Of a stretch of 64,000 bases of DNA, positions 24,786 to 34,040 are shown piece after piece. This DNA comes from JACOMY01 sp046233115. Lineage in GTDB: Bacteria; Pseudomonadota; Alphaproteobacteria; Kiloniellales; JACOMY01. Each line of letters starts with the position of its first letter. Position 1 is the stretch's first letter. The notes below the pieces were generated by a model. It was not told where the DNA came from. It did no database searches and worked only from the letters and a program-made list of their open reading frames with translations. Made by a program: the position numbers and the translations under genes. The stretch is taken from positions 372,001 to 436,000 of the forward strand of contig JBJXHM010000001.1 in the NCBI GenBank assembly GCA_046233115.1, given 5' to 3'.

Positions 24786-26567
24786 TCAGGAGCCGGCCTC
24801 GCTCTCGGCGCGTGCTTCCTGCTCCGCGCCAATCACCGTTGTGCCGCTCGGCAGGTCGAAACCCGACAGGGCGGAGAGCAGCTTTTCGGCGTAGGCGGGC
24901 TGGCAGCGGCTGAGGAGTGCCCGGATGTAGCCGGCGCCCATGCCGCGGCCTTGCCGGTGCAGGATCGCGAGGCTGTCTTCCGCGTCCTCCCGCTCGCCCA
25001 GCAGCGCCTGGCAGGCGGCCAGGCAGACGAGGCCCCAGTTGTACTCGGGCAGGACATTCAAGAGGCGCTGCAACAAGGGCGCGGCCTGGTCCGGTTGACC
25101 GGCGAAGAGGTAGGCAGTGCCCTTGAAGAGGTGGGTTGGCGGGTAGTCCGCCGAGAGCTGCTCGGCTTGCCGGAAGGCCTCCATGGCCTCGTCGTGGCGC
25201 CCGATGAAGGTCAGCGATGCACCGAGGAAGGTCTGGAACTCCACATCGTACGGGTTGAGGCGGATGGCCAGCCGCGCTTCCTCCAGGCCGCTCTCTACCC
25301 GGCCCAGAAGACAGTCGACCAGACCCAGCGCCTGGCGGAGGTAGGCTTCCCTCTGGTCGAGCGCGACGCCGCGCAGCGCGACGCGCCTGGCCTCGCGCAG
25401 GGCGACCTGCGGTTCCGGAACCCAGGCATTGAAGGCGGAGTGAATGTGGACCCAGGCCAGTTGCTCGTGGATCAGCGCGAACCCGGGATCGAGGTCCAGC
25501 ACCTGCAGGCAGACGGCATGGGCCTCCTTCACGCCGGCCTCGGTCGGATGCTCGATCAGGTGAAAGGCCTTGAGCTGAAGATCGTGGATCCCGCTGGCGT
25601 CGCCCGCTCTGCGGTGGGCCTGCTTTCCGGCATGCGAGAAGAGTGGGTAGTAGAGCAGGCCGCAGATCTTGGGTGTGACCTCGTCCTGGAAGTCCAGCAG
25701 GTCCTCCGGATCGCCGTCGAATCGCTCGGTCCAGACCTGCTCGCCACTGGCGACCTCGGTGACCTGCAGGGAGATCCGGATGCGTCGGGAAGAGGCCTGC
25801 AGGGTGCCGTCCAGCAGGTATTGGGCACCGAGGGCATGGCTGCTGCTCCTGGCGTCACCGGGCGTCTCCTCGCCGCCCTCGCCCCAGTCGGCGACTGCCG
25901 AGAAGACCGAGAAGCGACCGAGCTCGATGATCAGCTCTCGTGTGAGACCCTCGGCGAAGTCCCGGTGCGCGGGGTCGCGCGACAGGCAGGTGAGGGGACG
26001 GATGGCCAGGGAGATCTTGCTGGCGGTGGGCTTCGGCTCGACCGTGGGGACTGACGGTTTCTTAGTGCCGCTGTTCCAGTGCCAGGCCCGGACCTTACGG
26101 TCGATGTTCTTCAGGCTGAGCTGCCCCAGATCCCGGAAGGTCCGGTCGGCCGGGCCATCTAGACGGCCGGCCACGGTCTGATAGACCAGGTCTGAGATAC
26201 AGATGCCGCCCGGTTCCGCGACCTGCTCCAGTCGCGCGGCGATATTCACGCCATCGCCGTAGATATCGCCCTCCTCGAAGACGATCTCGCCCAGGTTGAT
26301 GCCGATGCGGACCTGGAAATTCTGGTCCTGTTCCTGGCTTTGCCAGGCCAGTGCGCAGGTCACGGCATCGACGGCGCTGGCGAACTCGACAAGGAAGCCG
26401 TCGCCCATCTGCTTCACGATGCGGCCACGATGCTGGGCGACCAGGGGACTCACCAGGCCGTCCCGCAAGGACCGCAAGGCGGCCAGGGTGCCGGCTTCGT
26501 CCTGCCCCATCAGCCGCGAGTAACCCACGATGTCTGCAGCCAGGATGGCGGCGAGCCGTCGCTCCAT
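24786..26567 (-). CDS. Class III adenylate/guanylate cyclase-domain protein with TPR-like C-terminus
   Basis: A 593-residue protein. The cyclase homology domain covers residues ~1-170 (RRLAAILAADIVGYSRLMG with metal-binding Asp, VKQMGDGFLVEF, GINLGEIVFEEGDIYGDGVNIAARLE). A FlgO/TolB-like middle segment follows (IRPLTCLSRDPAHRDFAEGLTREL, LDGTLQ, VWTERFDGD), then helical TPR-like repeats to the end. This arrangement is frequent in rhizobial and Rhodospirillales cyclases. It would make cAMP or cGMP, or act as a degenerate nucleotide sensor. No membrane segment. It is one of two cyclases in the window. Confidence 0.87.
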   Translation of the reverse strand: MERRLAAILAADIVGYSRLMGQDEAGTLAALRSLRDGLVSPLVAQHRGRIVKQMGDGFLVEFASAVDAVTCALAWQSQEQDQNFQVRIGINLGEIVFEEGDIYGDGVNIAARLEQVAEPGGICISDLVYQTVAGRLDGPADRTFRDLGQLSLKNIDRKVRAWHWNSGTKKPSVPTVEPKPTASKISLAIRPLTCLSRDPAHRDFAEGLTRELIIELGRFSVFSAVADWGEGGEETPGDARSSSHALGAQYLLDGTLQASSRRIRISLQVTEVASGEQVWTERFDGDPEDLLDFQDEVTPKICGLLYYPLFSHAGKQAHRRAGDASGIHDLQLKAFHLIEHPTEAGVKEAHAVCLQVLDLDPGFALIHEQLAWVHIHSAFNAWVPEPQVALREARRVALRGVALDQREAYLRQALGLVDCLLGRVESGLEEARLAIRLNPYDVEFQTFLGASLTFIGRHDEAMEAFRQAEQLSADYPPTHLFKGTAYLFAGQPDQAAPLLQRLLNVLPEYNWGLVCLAACQALLGEREDAEDSLAILHRQGRGMGAGYIRALLSRCQPAYAEKLLSALSGFDLPSGTTVIGAEQEARAESEAGS

Positions 26568-26652
26568 GAAGGGGGCCTCTTCTCTCTCTGCTAGCGCAAA
26601 CTCTAGCGCAGGGAGAAGACGATTGCAGTCCTTCCTTTAATTGTATTGGGGA

Positions 26653-27195
26653 TTACTTGATCAGCGGCAGCACGCGGCGGAAGTCGTCGGTCGCGGCGCG
26701 GCCGAGCCACTCGAAGGCCACCATCTCGCTGCTGACGATGGAAAGGCCCGCGGCGCGCATGCGCTCCAGGCCCAGCCGCTTGTTCTCGGGATCGCGCGAG
26801 CCCACGGCATCGGCCACCACGAAGCAGCGGTAGCCCTTCTCCTGCAACACAATCGCGGTCTGCAGCACGCAGACGTGCGCCTCCATGCCCATCACCACGA
26901 TCTGCCGGCGCTTGGTGGCGGCGACGGCCTCCAGGAAGGGGGCCTCGCGCGCGGCGGAGAAGTGCAGCTTGGCCATGACCTCCTCCGGTGCCAGCAGGGC
27001 CAGCAGGTCGGGATGCGTCGGTCCCAGGCCCTGGGGGTACTGCTCGGTGGCCAGCCGCGGGACGCCCAGTTGCCGGGCGACCTCCAGCAGCATTGCGGCC
27101 CGTCCGAGCGCCGCCTCGCCCGCGTGGATCGCCGGTGCCAGCTTGGTCTGGAAATCCACCGCCAGCAGCAGCGAAGCCTCTCTGTCGATCAGCAT
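26653..27195 (-). CDS. Isochorismatase-family cysteine hydrolase
   Basis: A 180-residue alpha/beta hydrolase. The catalytic triad is visible as Asp14 (LAVDFQTKLA), Lys76 (VMAKLHFSA) and Cys109 (GMEAHVCVLQT). Length and sequence match the YcaC-like isochorismatase/nicotinamidase group, which hydrolyses amide or ester bonds of small molecules. It starts 13 bases after the SDR stop, so the two are probably one operon; the substrate is unknown. Confidence 0.85.
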   Translation of the reverse strand: MLIDREASLLLAVDFQTKLAPAIHAGEAALGRAAMLLEVARQLGVPRLATEQYPQGLGPTHPDLLALLAPEEVMAKLHFSAAREAPFLEAVAATKRRQIVVMGMEAHVCVLQTAIVLQEKGYRCFVVADAVGSRDPENKRLGLERMRAAGLSIVSSEMVAFEWLGRAATDDFRRVLPLIK

Positions 27196-27208
27196 CGTGG
27201 GCCGCCCG

Positions 27209-27997
27209 CTACTGCAGCACCATGCCGCCGTCGACGATCAGGGTCTGGCCGGTCATGTAGTCGGAGTCGCTGGAGGCCAGGAAGCAGGCGACGCCCACCA
27301 GGTCCTGCGCGACCGAGGGCCGGCCCAACAAGATCCCCTCGGAGAAGCTCTCGAAGGCCTCGTTCTCGCGGTCGGTCAGTCCTTCCTCCATGAAGCCGCG
27401 GTCGATGATCCGCCACATCTCCGTGTTCACCACGCCGGGGCAGATGGCATTGACGGTGATCTGGTCGCCACCGAAGGCACGGGCGGCGGCCTGGGTCAGC
27501 GCCACCACGGCGAACTTGCTGGCGCAGTAGTGGGCCAGGGGCTCGTAGCCCTGCTTGCCGGCGATCGAGGCGGTGTTGATGATCTTGCCGCCGTCGCCCT
27601 GGTCCAGCATCTGCTTGATCGCCTCCTGCATGCAAATCAGGACGCCCAGCGCATTCACGTCCATGATCTCGTTCCAGTCGGACTCGGTGATCGAGAGGAA
27701 GGACTTGGTCTGGGCGATCCCGGCGTTGTTGAAGATCACGTCCAGCTTGCCGTGCTCCTCGACCGCGTCGGTGATCATCTGCTCGACGCTGTCGCGGCGG
27801 GTGACGTCGACCGTGGCCGGGATGGCGACGCCACCCTCGGCCCGGATCTCGGCGGCGACGCTCTCGGCACTGGCGCCGTCGATGTCGGCGACCGTAACCC
27901 AGGCGCCTTCGGCCGCCAGGCCTTGCGCCAAGGCCTCGCCGATTCCGCGCCCGGCACCGGTGACGATAATGGAGCGCTCGTTCAGATCCTTCGGCAT
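27209..27997 (-). CDS. Short-chain dehydrogenase/reductase
   Basis: A 262-residue classical SDR. The coenzyme motif is VTGAGRGIGEA (residues 13-22) and NNAGIA lies at about 90. The catalytic Ser144-Tyr157-Lys161 triad sits in NTASIAGKQGYEPLAHYCASKFA. The C-terminal SDYMTGQTLIVDGGMVLQ is typical of sugar/polyol or 3-oxoacyl-type SDRs. ATG 27997 follows AGGAGACA; the open frame extends 27 residues upstream without family character. It is upstream of, and probably co-transcribed with, the isochorismatase gene. Confidence 0.88.
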   Translation of the reverse strand: MPKDLNERSIIVTGAGRGIGEALAQGLAAEGAWVTVADIDGASAESVAAEIRAEGGVAIPATVDVTRRDSVEQMITDAVEEHGKLDVIFNNAGIAQTKSFLSITESDWNEIMDVNALGVLICMQEAIKQMLDQGDGGKIINTASIAGKQGYEPLAHYCASKFAVVALTQAAARAFGGDQITVNAICPGVVNTEMWRIIDRGFMEEGLTDRENEAFESFSEGILLGRPSVAQDLVGVACFLASSDSDYMTGQTLIVDGGMVLQ

Positions 27998-28108
27998 CCC
28001 TGTCTCCTCTGTTCTCCCCAAGCCCGCAGCATGACACGAAAAAGAGGAGGGGAGGCAAGTTCTGATGAAAGACGGCACGCAACGTGCAGTCGCATCAGCG
28101 GCCGTCGG

Positions 28109-28822
28109 TCAGGCGATGGAGATCAGCTTGTCCGGATGTCGCGTCTTGGCCTCGATGCGCCAGGTCGCGAGCGCGAAGGTGACCCAACTGCCATGGAACA
28201 GCAGGCCCGCGACCAGGATGAGCGTGCCGGGAATGCCGCCGATCGAGGCGCGGTCAGCCAGTTCGCCCAGGGAGTCCAGCGGCGTCGGGTGGATGATCAG
28301 CTTGCCGAAGTAGGCGATGGCGTGGACCACCAGGATGTAGCTGTAGTTCTTGCGCAACCGCCGGCCGATGGCACGGGCATAGCTGATGTGGAAGTGCGGC
28401 CGGCTGTAGTCGTCGGCCAGAAGGGTGTTCCACTTGCCGTCCAGGGTGACCCCGTCTCCGCGCAGCATGGGTCCGTAGAACTCGGTCTCCATCAGCCGGC
28501 AACGCGCCCGCCAGACGTTGAAGTAGCGGTAGCGCCTGGCCTCCAGCAGCAGGAAGACGACGATCAGCAGGCCGACAAGCAGGATCGGCAGCGGCGAGGC
28601 CTCGGGGCTCGAATAGCTGAGCGAGAGGGCCAGGCCGGTGGTGACCACCGACCAGTTGGTGGTGTTGTCCAGCCGCGTGCGCCAGATGGTGCTGCGATAG
28701 ACCTCGCCGCGGTAGAGGTGGGCGACCGCGCCCATCTCTGCGGCGTTGAAGGTCGTTGCCGGCTCAGAAGCCTTACCCCCGGCAGGAGTCTTGCCGGCCG
28801 GGCCTATCCCTGCTGGGCTCAT
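28109..28822 (-). CDS. DUF2270 integral membrane protein
   Basis: A 237-residue protein resembling the DUF2270 family. After a cytoplasmic N-terminus (EMGAVAHLYRGEVYRSTIWRTRLDNTTNW) there is a pair of transmembrane segments (about residues 60-95), then a soluble loop (RCRLMETEFYGPMLRG, RPHFHISYARAIGRRLRKNY) and two more hydrophobic segments. ATG 28822 is chosen because GGAGGG lies nine bases upstream; the frame extends a further 22 residues. Function unknown. It lies between the SDR operon and betI on the same strand. Confidence 0.78.
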   Translation of the reverse strand: MSPAGIGPAGKTPAGGKASEPATTFNAAEMGAVAHLYRGEVYRSTIWRTRLDNTTNWSVVTTGLALSLSYSSPEASPLPILLVGLLIVVFLLLEARRYRYFNVWRARCRLMETEFYGPMLRGDGVTLDGKWNTLLADDYSRPHFHISYARAIGRRLRKNYSYILVVHAIAYFGKLIIHPTPLDSLGELADRASIGGIPGTLILVAGLLFHGSWVTFALATWRIEAKTRHPDKLISIA

Positions 28823-28945
28823 CCCTGGGGTCCCTCCGCGTTCTTCTTGTCGTTGTGCGGAGTCTAACCCTGCCGGCAGCCGGCGCAAAGGCCGGCTTCG
28901 GCCATTGGTCTTCCCGTGGCAAGAGTTGCCCTGCCGAGGGTAGAC

Positions 28946-29542
28946 CTAGCGAGTCACGTCACACGGGACCCGCCCGATCTGGGCATCGACATAGTCCTCG
29001 GTCATGGCGATGGCCGCGTCCGCCTCGCTGACGCCGTGGCCGAGGGCACAGCGCAGGTAAAGCCCGTCGATCATCGCGCCCACGCCCTCGGCGACGAAGA
29101 CCGCGCGCGCGCCGGCCAGCGGGCGCAGCCAGTGCACCAGGTTACTGTGCAGGCGTCGGATGTAGATGCGGAGCAGCCGGCCGGGCTCGGCGGACTCCTG
29201 CGCCCGAGCATAGAAGACCAGCCAGGCAGAGACCGTCTCGGCGTCGAACTGGCTGGGCCCGAAGCTGGCCCGGATCAGGGCCGAGACCTGGCCGCGCGGC
29301 GTGGTCTCGCGCGCCGCCTCCGCCCGTCCCGCAACATAGAGCTGGCGCAGCAGGTGGCGCATGGTGGCGACCACGAGCTGGTCCTTGCCGCCAAAATAGT
29401 GGTGCGCCAGACTGGAGGAGACGCCCGCGCGCCTGGCGATCTCCGAGACCGAGACGTCGAGCGATCCGCGCAGGTGGATAGAGGTGATGGTCGCCTCGAT
29501 CAGCGCTTGGCGGCGGAGTTTTGCGGTCAGGCTCTCGGTCAT
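28946..29542 (-). CDS. betI: Transcriptional repressor BetI (TetR family)
   Basis: A 198-residue TetR regulator. The N-terminal HTH reads KLRRQALIEATI, VSEIARRAGVSSSLAHHYFGGKDQLVVATMRHLL, which is the diagnostic BetI sequence, and BetI represses glycine-betaine synthesis and choline uptake genes until choline is present. It is divergent from choX, and a perfect palindrome at 29601-29622 between them is the expected binding site. ATG 29542 is chosen; 25 upstream codons lack similarity. The betaine synthesis genes betA and betB are not in the window. Confidence 0.9.
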   Translation of the reverse strand: MTESLTAKLRRQALIEATITSIHLRGSLDVSVSEIARRAGVSSSLAHHYFGGKDQLVVATMRHLLRQLYVAGRAEAARETTPRGQVSALIRASFGPSQFDAETVSAWLVFYARAQESAEPGRLLRIYIRRLHSNLVHWLRPLAGARAVFVAEGVGAMIDGLYLRCALGHGVSEADAAIAMTEDYVDAQIGRVPCDVTR

Positions 29543-29600
29543 GGCAACAGGCGTTCTCCAAGCAGCCCGCGAGGGGGCCAATCCACGCGTCCCCCAGGTT

Positions 29601-29622
29601 CTTGATTGACTCGTCAATCAAG
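29601..29622. promoter_or_regulatory. BetI-type operator: CTTGATTGAC-TC-GTCAATCAAG
   Basis: A perfect inverted repeat with ten-base arms and a two-base spacer in the betI-choX divergent region. Its TTGATTGA/TCAATCAA halves resemble reported BetI sites. It should let BetI control both its own gene and the choline transporter. Confidence 0.75.
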
Positions 29623-29710
29623 GGACCGCTCAATTGTGGCTGAACCTGACAGGAAGGCAAGCGCCGCCGACTCACAAGGCGGCCGATCGACAAAGAAGGA
29701 GAGACGACCC

Positions 29711-30640
29711 ATGACCCTACGCAACACAGTCCTGGCCGCGGCCCTGGCGATGGCGGTTCCCAGTACGGCCGCGCTTGCGGAATGCGAGACCATCCGCTTT
29801 TCCGACGTGGGCTGGACCGACATCACCGCGACCACGGCCATGACCACCATGCTGCTGAAGGAGATGGGCTACGACACCGACGTGAAGGTGCTCTCCATCC
29901 CGGTGACCTACACCTCGATGAAGAACGGCGACATCGACGTCTTCCTGGGCAACTGGATGCCGACCATGGAGGCCGACGTCCGTCCCTATATCGACGACGG
30001 CTCGGTGATCTCGCTCGGCGTCAACCTGGAGGGGGCGAAGTACACCCTGGCGGTGCCGAAATACACCTATGACGCCGGCCTCAAGAGCTTCGCCGACATC
30101 GCCAAGTTCAAGGACCAGCTCGACGGCAAGATCTACGGCATCGAGGCCGGCAACGACGGCAACCGCCTGATCCTGGACATGATCGACCAGGACGCCTTCG
30201 GGCTGAAGGGCTTCGACCTGGTCGAGAGCTCCGAGCAGGGCATGCTGGCCCAGGTCTCCCGCGCGGTGCGCAAGGAAGAGCCGATCGTCTTCCTGGGCTG
30301 GGAGCCGCACCCGATGAACGCCAACTTCGAGATGGCCTATCTCGACGGCGGCGATGACTGGTTCGGCCCGAACTACGGCGGTGCCACGGTCTACACCAAC
30401 GTGCGCAAGGGCTTCGCCGAGGCCTGCCCGAACGTCAACGCCATGCTGAAGAATCTCGTCTTCACCCTGCCGATGGAGAACGAGATGATGGCCTCCATCC
30501 TGAACGACAACAAGGATCCCGAGGACGCCGCCGAGGAGTACCTCGAAGCCAATCCGCAGATCCTCGACGCCTGGCTCACCGGCATCAAGACCAAGGACGG
30601 CGAAGATGCCCTGGCCGAGCTGAAGGAAGAGCTGAACTAG
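29711..30640 (+). CDS. choX: Choline ABC transporter substrate-binding protein ChoX
   Basis: A 309-residue periplasmic binding protein with a signal peptide (RNTVLAAALAMAVPSTAALAEC). The body matches the OpuAC-type choline binder ChoX: IRFSDVGWTDITATTAMT, VFLGNWMPTMEADV, FLGWEPHPMNANF and DDWFGPNYGGATVYTNV, including aromatic residues that would form the cation box for the quaternary ammonium. ATG 29711 has AAGGAGAG upstream. It is the first gene of choXWV and is separated from choW by a hairpin. Imported choline would feed betaine synthesis or catabolism. Confidence 0.93.
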   Translation: MTLRNTVLAAALAMAVPSTAALAECETIRFSDVGWTDITATTAMTTMLLKEMGYDTDVKVLSIPVTYTSMKNGDIDVFLGNWMPTMEADVRPYIDDGSVISLGVNLEGAKYTLAVPKYTYDAGLKSFADIAKFKDQLDGKIYGIEAGNDGNRLILDMIDQDAFGLKGFDLVESSEQGMLAQVSRAVRKEEPIVFLGWEPHPMNANFEMAYLDGGDDWFGPNYGGATVYTNVRKGFAEACPNVNAMLKNLVFTLPMENEMMASILNDNKDPEDAAEEYLEANPQILDAWLTGIKTKDGEDALAELKEELN

Positions 30641-30651
30641 CTGACAGAACG

Positions 30652-30700
30652 AGCGGTCCCGGTTCGCCTTGCCTTGCGGGGTAAGGGGGCTCGGACCGCT
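30652..30700 (+). terminator. Intercistronic hairpin between choX and choW
   Basis: AGCGGTCC (30652-30659) pairs perfectly with GGACCGCT (30693-30700), followed by TTTCTCT. It probably acts as an attenuator or 3'-stabiliser giving more binding protein than permease, a common arrangement in ABC importers. Confidence 0.55.
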
Positions 30701-30738
30701 TTCTCTGTGACGGGTATGACGCAGGAAGGGGCGGCAGC

Positions 30739-31581
30739 ATGAAGTGGCTCGAGAGCTGGAAGGTGCCGATCGGGAGCTGGGCGCAGGGCATCGTCGACTG
30801 GCTGACCATCAACCTGGCCTGGTTCTTTGACGGCCTCTCCAGCGTGCTGGACGCCGTCATTTCCGCCATCCTCTGGGTGCTGCAGTGGCCGCCGGCGCTG
30901 GTCGTCATCGCGATCATCACCGCGCTGTCCTGGTACCTGCGCCGTTCCATCGCCTTTACCATCTTCACCGGCGTCGGACTGCTGCTGATCGTCAATCAGG
31001 GCTACTGGGAGGAGACCACCGAGACGCTGGCCCTGGTGCTGGCCTCCTCGGCCGTCTGCATGGGCGTCGGCGTGCCGGTCGGCATCGCGGCGGCCAGGCG
31101 TCCCTGGCTCTTCTCGGCGTTGCGTCCGATCCTGGACCTGATGCAGACCATCCCGACCTTCGTCTACCTGATCCCGGCGCTGGTGCTCTTCGGGCTGGGC
31201 ATGGTGCCGGGCCTGATCGCCACCGTGATCTTCGCCATCCCGGCCCCGGTGCGCCTCACCCACCTCGGCATCTCCTCGACGCCCAAGGCGCTGCTCGAGG
31301 CCGGGCAGGCCTTCGGGGCCACCAAGTCGCAGCTGCTCTGGAAGGTGGAGTTGCCCTATGCCATGCCGCAGATCATGGCCGGTCTGACCCAGACCATCAT
31401 GCTCTCGCTCTCGATGGTGGTGATCGCCGCCCTGGTCGGTGCCGACGGCCTGGGCGTACCCACCTTGCGCGCGCTGAACCAGGTGAACATCGCCAAGGGC
31501 TTCGAGGTCGGCGTCGCCATCGTCCTGGTCGCCATCATCCTCGACCGCCTGTTCCGGGCGGAGAAGCGGAACGGCAAATGA
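30739..31581 (+). CDS. choW: Choline ABC transporter permease ChoW
   Basis: A 280-residue integral membrane protein of the OpuAB/ProW type with about six transmembrane helices. The inner-membrane permease signature is EAGQAFGATKSQLLWKVELPYAMPQIMAG, and VCMGVGVPVGIAAARRPW and MQTIPTFVYLIPALVLFGLG are typical of choline/betaine permeases. It overlaps choV by four bases (ATGA), implying translational coupling. GGAAGGGG precedes ATG 30739. Confidence 0.92.
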   Translation: MKWLESWKVPIGSWAQGIVDWLTINLAWFFDGLSSVLDAVISAILWVLQWPPALVVIAIITALSWYLRRSIAFTIFTGVGLLLIVNQGYWEETTETLALVLASSAVCMGVGVPVGIAAARRPWLFSALRPILDLMQTIPTFVYLIPALVLFGLGMVPGLIATVIFAIPAPVRLTHLGISSTPKALLEAGQAFGATKSQLLWKVELPYAMPQIMAGLTQTIMLSLSMVVIAALVGADGLGVPTLRALNQVNIAKGFEVGVAIVLVAIILDRLFRAEKRNGK

Positions 31582-32648
31582 CCCACACGCCGATCGTCCG
31601 CTTCGACAAGGTCAACATCGTCTTCGGCGACCGACCGCAGAGCGCGCTGGCCCTGATGGACCAGGGCAAGAGCCGCGAGGAGATCCAGGCCGAGACCCAG
31701 CAGGTGCTGGGCGTGCACGACTGCTCGCTGGACGTGGGCGAGGGGGAGATCGTGGTGCTGATGGGGCTTTCTGGCTCCGGCAAGTCCACCCTGCTGCGTG
31801 CGGTCAACGGCCTGAACCCGGTGGTGCGCGGCCATGTCTGGGTGCACGACGGCGCGGAGCCGGTCGACGTGGCCCACGCCAGCCCGACGGTGCTGCGCCG
31901 CCTGCGCACCGAGCGCATCGCCATGGTGTTCCAGCAGTTCGGCCTGCTGCCCTGGCGCAGCGTGCTCGACAACGTCTCCTTCGGCCTGGAGTTGGCCGGT
32001 ATCGGCGCCGAGGAGCGACGCAAGCGGGCGATGCAGCAGCTGGAGCTGGTCGGGCTAGAGGCCTGGGCCCAGCGCAAGGTGCAGGAGCTCTCGGGCGGCA
32101 TGCAGCAGCGCGTCGGCCTGGCCCGTGCGTTTGCCACCGAGGCGCCGATCCTGCTGATGGACGAACCCTTCTCGGCGCTCGACCCCTTGATCCGCAACAA
32201 GCTGCAGGACGAGCTGCTGGAGTTCCAGACCAAGCTGAAGCGGACCATCGTCTTCGTCAGCCACGACCTGGACGAGGCGCTGAAGATCGGCAACAAGATC
32301 GCGATCATGATGGGCGGCCGCATCGTGCAGACCGGCTCGCCGCAGGACATCGTGCTGCGTCCGGCCGACGCCTACGTCGCCGACTTCGTCGCCCACATGA
32401 ACCCGCTCAACGTGCTGCGCGCGGTCGAGGTGATGCAGCCCCAGGACCCGGCCCCGCTGCCGCCCGAGCCGGCGACGCTGGAGGCCGAAGCCCCGGCCGC
32501 CCCGCGGGTGACAGCAGCCGAGACCCCGGTGCGCGAACTGATGCGCGCCTTCCTGAACTCCGAGGCCCCGATCCTGGTCGCCGACGCGGGCCAGGTCGTC
32601 GGCCAGGTCGCCGGCAGCGACATCGTACGGGCACTGCTGCGGGCGTGA
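31578..32648 (+). CDS. choV: Choline ABC transporter ATP-binding protein ChoV
   Basis: A 356-residue ATPase. Walker A is GLSGSGKST, the Q-loop lies in MVFQQFGLLPWR, the signature is LSGGMQQRVGLARA, Walker B is ILLMDEPFSALD, and the H-loop is FVSHDLDEALK. The N-terminal insertion SALALMDQGKSREEIQAETQ is typical of the OpuAA/ProV/ChoV group. A C-terminal extension (~residues 290-356) with an Ala/Pro-rich linker ends in a partial CBS-like segment (VRELMRAFL, GQVVGQVAGSDIVRALL). It starts inside the choW stop region; no gene follows in the operon. Confidence 0.92.
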   Translation: MTHTPIVRFDKVNIVFGDRPQSALALMDQGKSREEIQAETQQVLGVHDCSLDVGEGEIVVLMGLSGSGKSTLLRAVNGLNPVVRGHVWVHDGAEPVDVAHASPTVLRRLRTERIAMVFQQFGLLPWRSVLDNVSFGLELAGIGAEERRKRAMQQLELVGLEAWAQRKVQELSGGMQQRVGLARAFATEAPILLMDEPFSALDPLIRNKLQDELLEFQTKLKRTIVFVSHDLDEALKIGNKIAIMMGGRIVQTGSPQDIVLRPADAYVADFVAHMNPLNVLRAVEVMQPQDPAPLPPEPATLEAEAPAAPRVTAAETPVRELMRAFLNSEAPILVADAGQVVGQVAGSDIVRALLRA

Positions 32649-32705
32649 GGGGGCGGTCACAGTAAAGTCAGGCCTGCTGATGACGCTCCTCGACGCTGCA
32701 GGCTG

Positions 32706-34040
32706 CTACTGCCCGATCGTGTTCTTGTAGATCGTCCCGTCCTTCATGATCAGGGCGAAGTTCTTGTCCGGGTCGGCGATCAGGCTCAGGTCCTCCAGCG
32801 GGTTGCCGTCGACCAGGATGAGGTCGGCCAGCGCCCCCTCCGCGATCACGCCGAGGGCGCCCGGATAGGGGTCGCGCGGGCCGCTCAGCTTCAGCAGCTC
32901 GGCATTGTCGTGGGTGACCATCTTCAGCACTTCAGCCGGGGTGAACCAGCGGGATAGCTTGGCGACCAGCTTGCCCTGCTTCTTGGCGAGCTCCGGGTCG
33001 AACAGGGTGTCGGTGCCCCAGGCGATCTTGGCACCGTACTGCTTTGCCAGGCGATAGACCTTGTCGGTGCCGTCGGTGACCTCGACGAACTTCGCCTGGC
33101 TGACCGGGTTCGGGAAGGGGATGGCGTCCTCGTCGTTCAGGATGGGCTGCAGGCTCAGCCACACCCCCTTGTCCACTGCCAGCTTGATCGTGTCCTCCGA
33201 CACTAGGAAGGCGTGCTCGACGCACCGGACGCCGGCTTCGATCGACTGCCGGATCGCCGCGTCGGTGTTGGCATGGATGGTGACATAGGTGTTCCAGGTC
33301 TTCGCCACATCGACGATCGCCTTCATCTCCTCGAAGGTGTACTGGGTCACGTCGAGCGGGTCGTAGAGCGATGACACGCCGCCGCCGGCCATCACCTTGA
33401 TCTGGCTGGCACCCATGCGCAGCACCTCCCGGGTACGCCGCATCACCTCGGGCACGCCGTCGGCGATCAGCGTCTGCCCGTTGCGCTGCAGATAGTCGAG
33501 CGGCGTGCCGGGATTGGTGGGGACGTCGTTCGGCCCGCGGAAATCCCCGTGCCCCGAGGTCTGCGAGATGTAGGAGCCCGAGGGATAGATGCGGGGGCCG
33601 ACCAGCGTGCCCTCGTCGGTGGCTCGCTTCAGCCCGAAGACGTTGCCGCCGACGTCGCGCACGGAGGTGAAGCCGCGCAGCAGTGCAGCCTCGTTCGCCT
33701 TCGCGGCGTGGAAGTTCATGTAGGCGACGTCTGCCGTCAGCAGGACCGACTGCGGAACCGTCGCGAAGAGCGAGTGCCAGTGGGCGTCGATCATGCCCGG
33801 CATCAGGGTGCGGCCGCCGCCGTCGATGATCCGTCCATTGGCGACGGCCAGCGGTTCGGCCGAAATGGCAGTGATGCGATTGCCGGTGACGACGACGTTG
33901 GCATTCTCGATGCGCTGTTCGTGGACCCCGTCGAAGACGTGGACGTTGGTGAAGAGGATCGGCATCGGCGGCTCGTCCTGCGCAGCAGCGCTTGACGCGC
34001 CGAGGAGGAACAGGGCGAAGGTGGTGGCTCTGAGTAGCAT
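32706..34040 (-). CDS. Exported amidohydrolase-family metal-dependent hydrolase
   Basis: A 444-residue protein with an N-terminal signal peptide (LLRATTFALFLLGASSAAAQ). Amidohydrolase metal ligands are visible: HxH in MIDAHWHS, a likely carboxylated lysine in QIKVMAGGG, histidines in TIHANTDAA and VEHAFL, and the catalytic aspartate in WGTDTLF. The composite N- and C-terminal beta-sandwich (GRIIDGGGRTLMPG, GALADLILVDGNPLEDL) resembles Xaa-Pro dipeptidase and imidazolonepropionase-like amidohydrolases of periplasmic type. ATG 34040 has AGGAAG upstream. Substrate unknown; it is single-gene and divergent from sulP. Confidence 0.86.
   Translation of the reverse strand: MLLRATTFALFLLGASSAAAQDEPPMPILFTNVHVFDGVHEQRIENANVVVTGNRITAISAEPLAVANGRIIDGGGRTLMPGMIDAHWHSLFATVPQSVLLTADVAYMNFHAAKANEAALLRGFTSVRDVGGNVFGLKRATDEGTLVGPRIYPSGSYISQTSGHGDFRGPNDVPTNPGTPLDYLQRNGQTLIADGVPEVMRRTREVLRMGASQIKVMAGGGVSSLYDPLDVTQYTFEEMKAIVDVAKTWNTYVTIHANTDAAIRQSIEAGVRCVEHAFLVSEDTIKLAVDKGVWLSLQPILNDEDAIPFPNPVSQAKFVEVTDGTDKVYRLAKQYGAKIAWGTDTLFDPELAKKQGKLVAKLSRWFTPAEVLKMVTHDNAELLKLSGPRDPYPGALGVIAEGALADLILVDGNPLEDLSLIADPDKNFALIMKDGTIYKNTIGQ

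Noticed and set aside
30885..31577. N-terminal extension of the ChoV frame
   Set aside because: It overlaps the whole choW gene in another frame; ChoV family sequence starts at ATG 31578.
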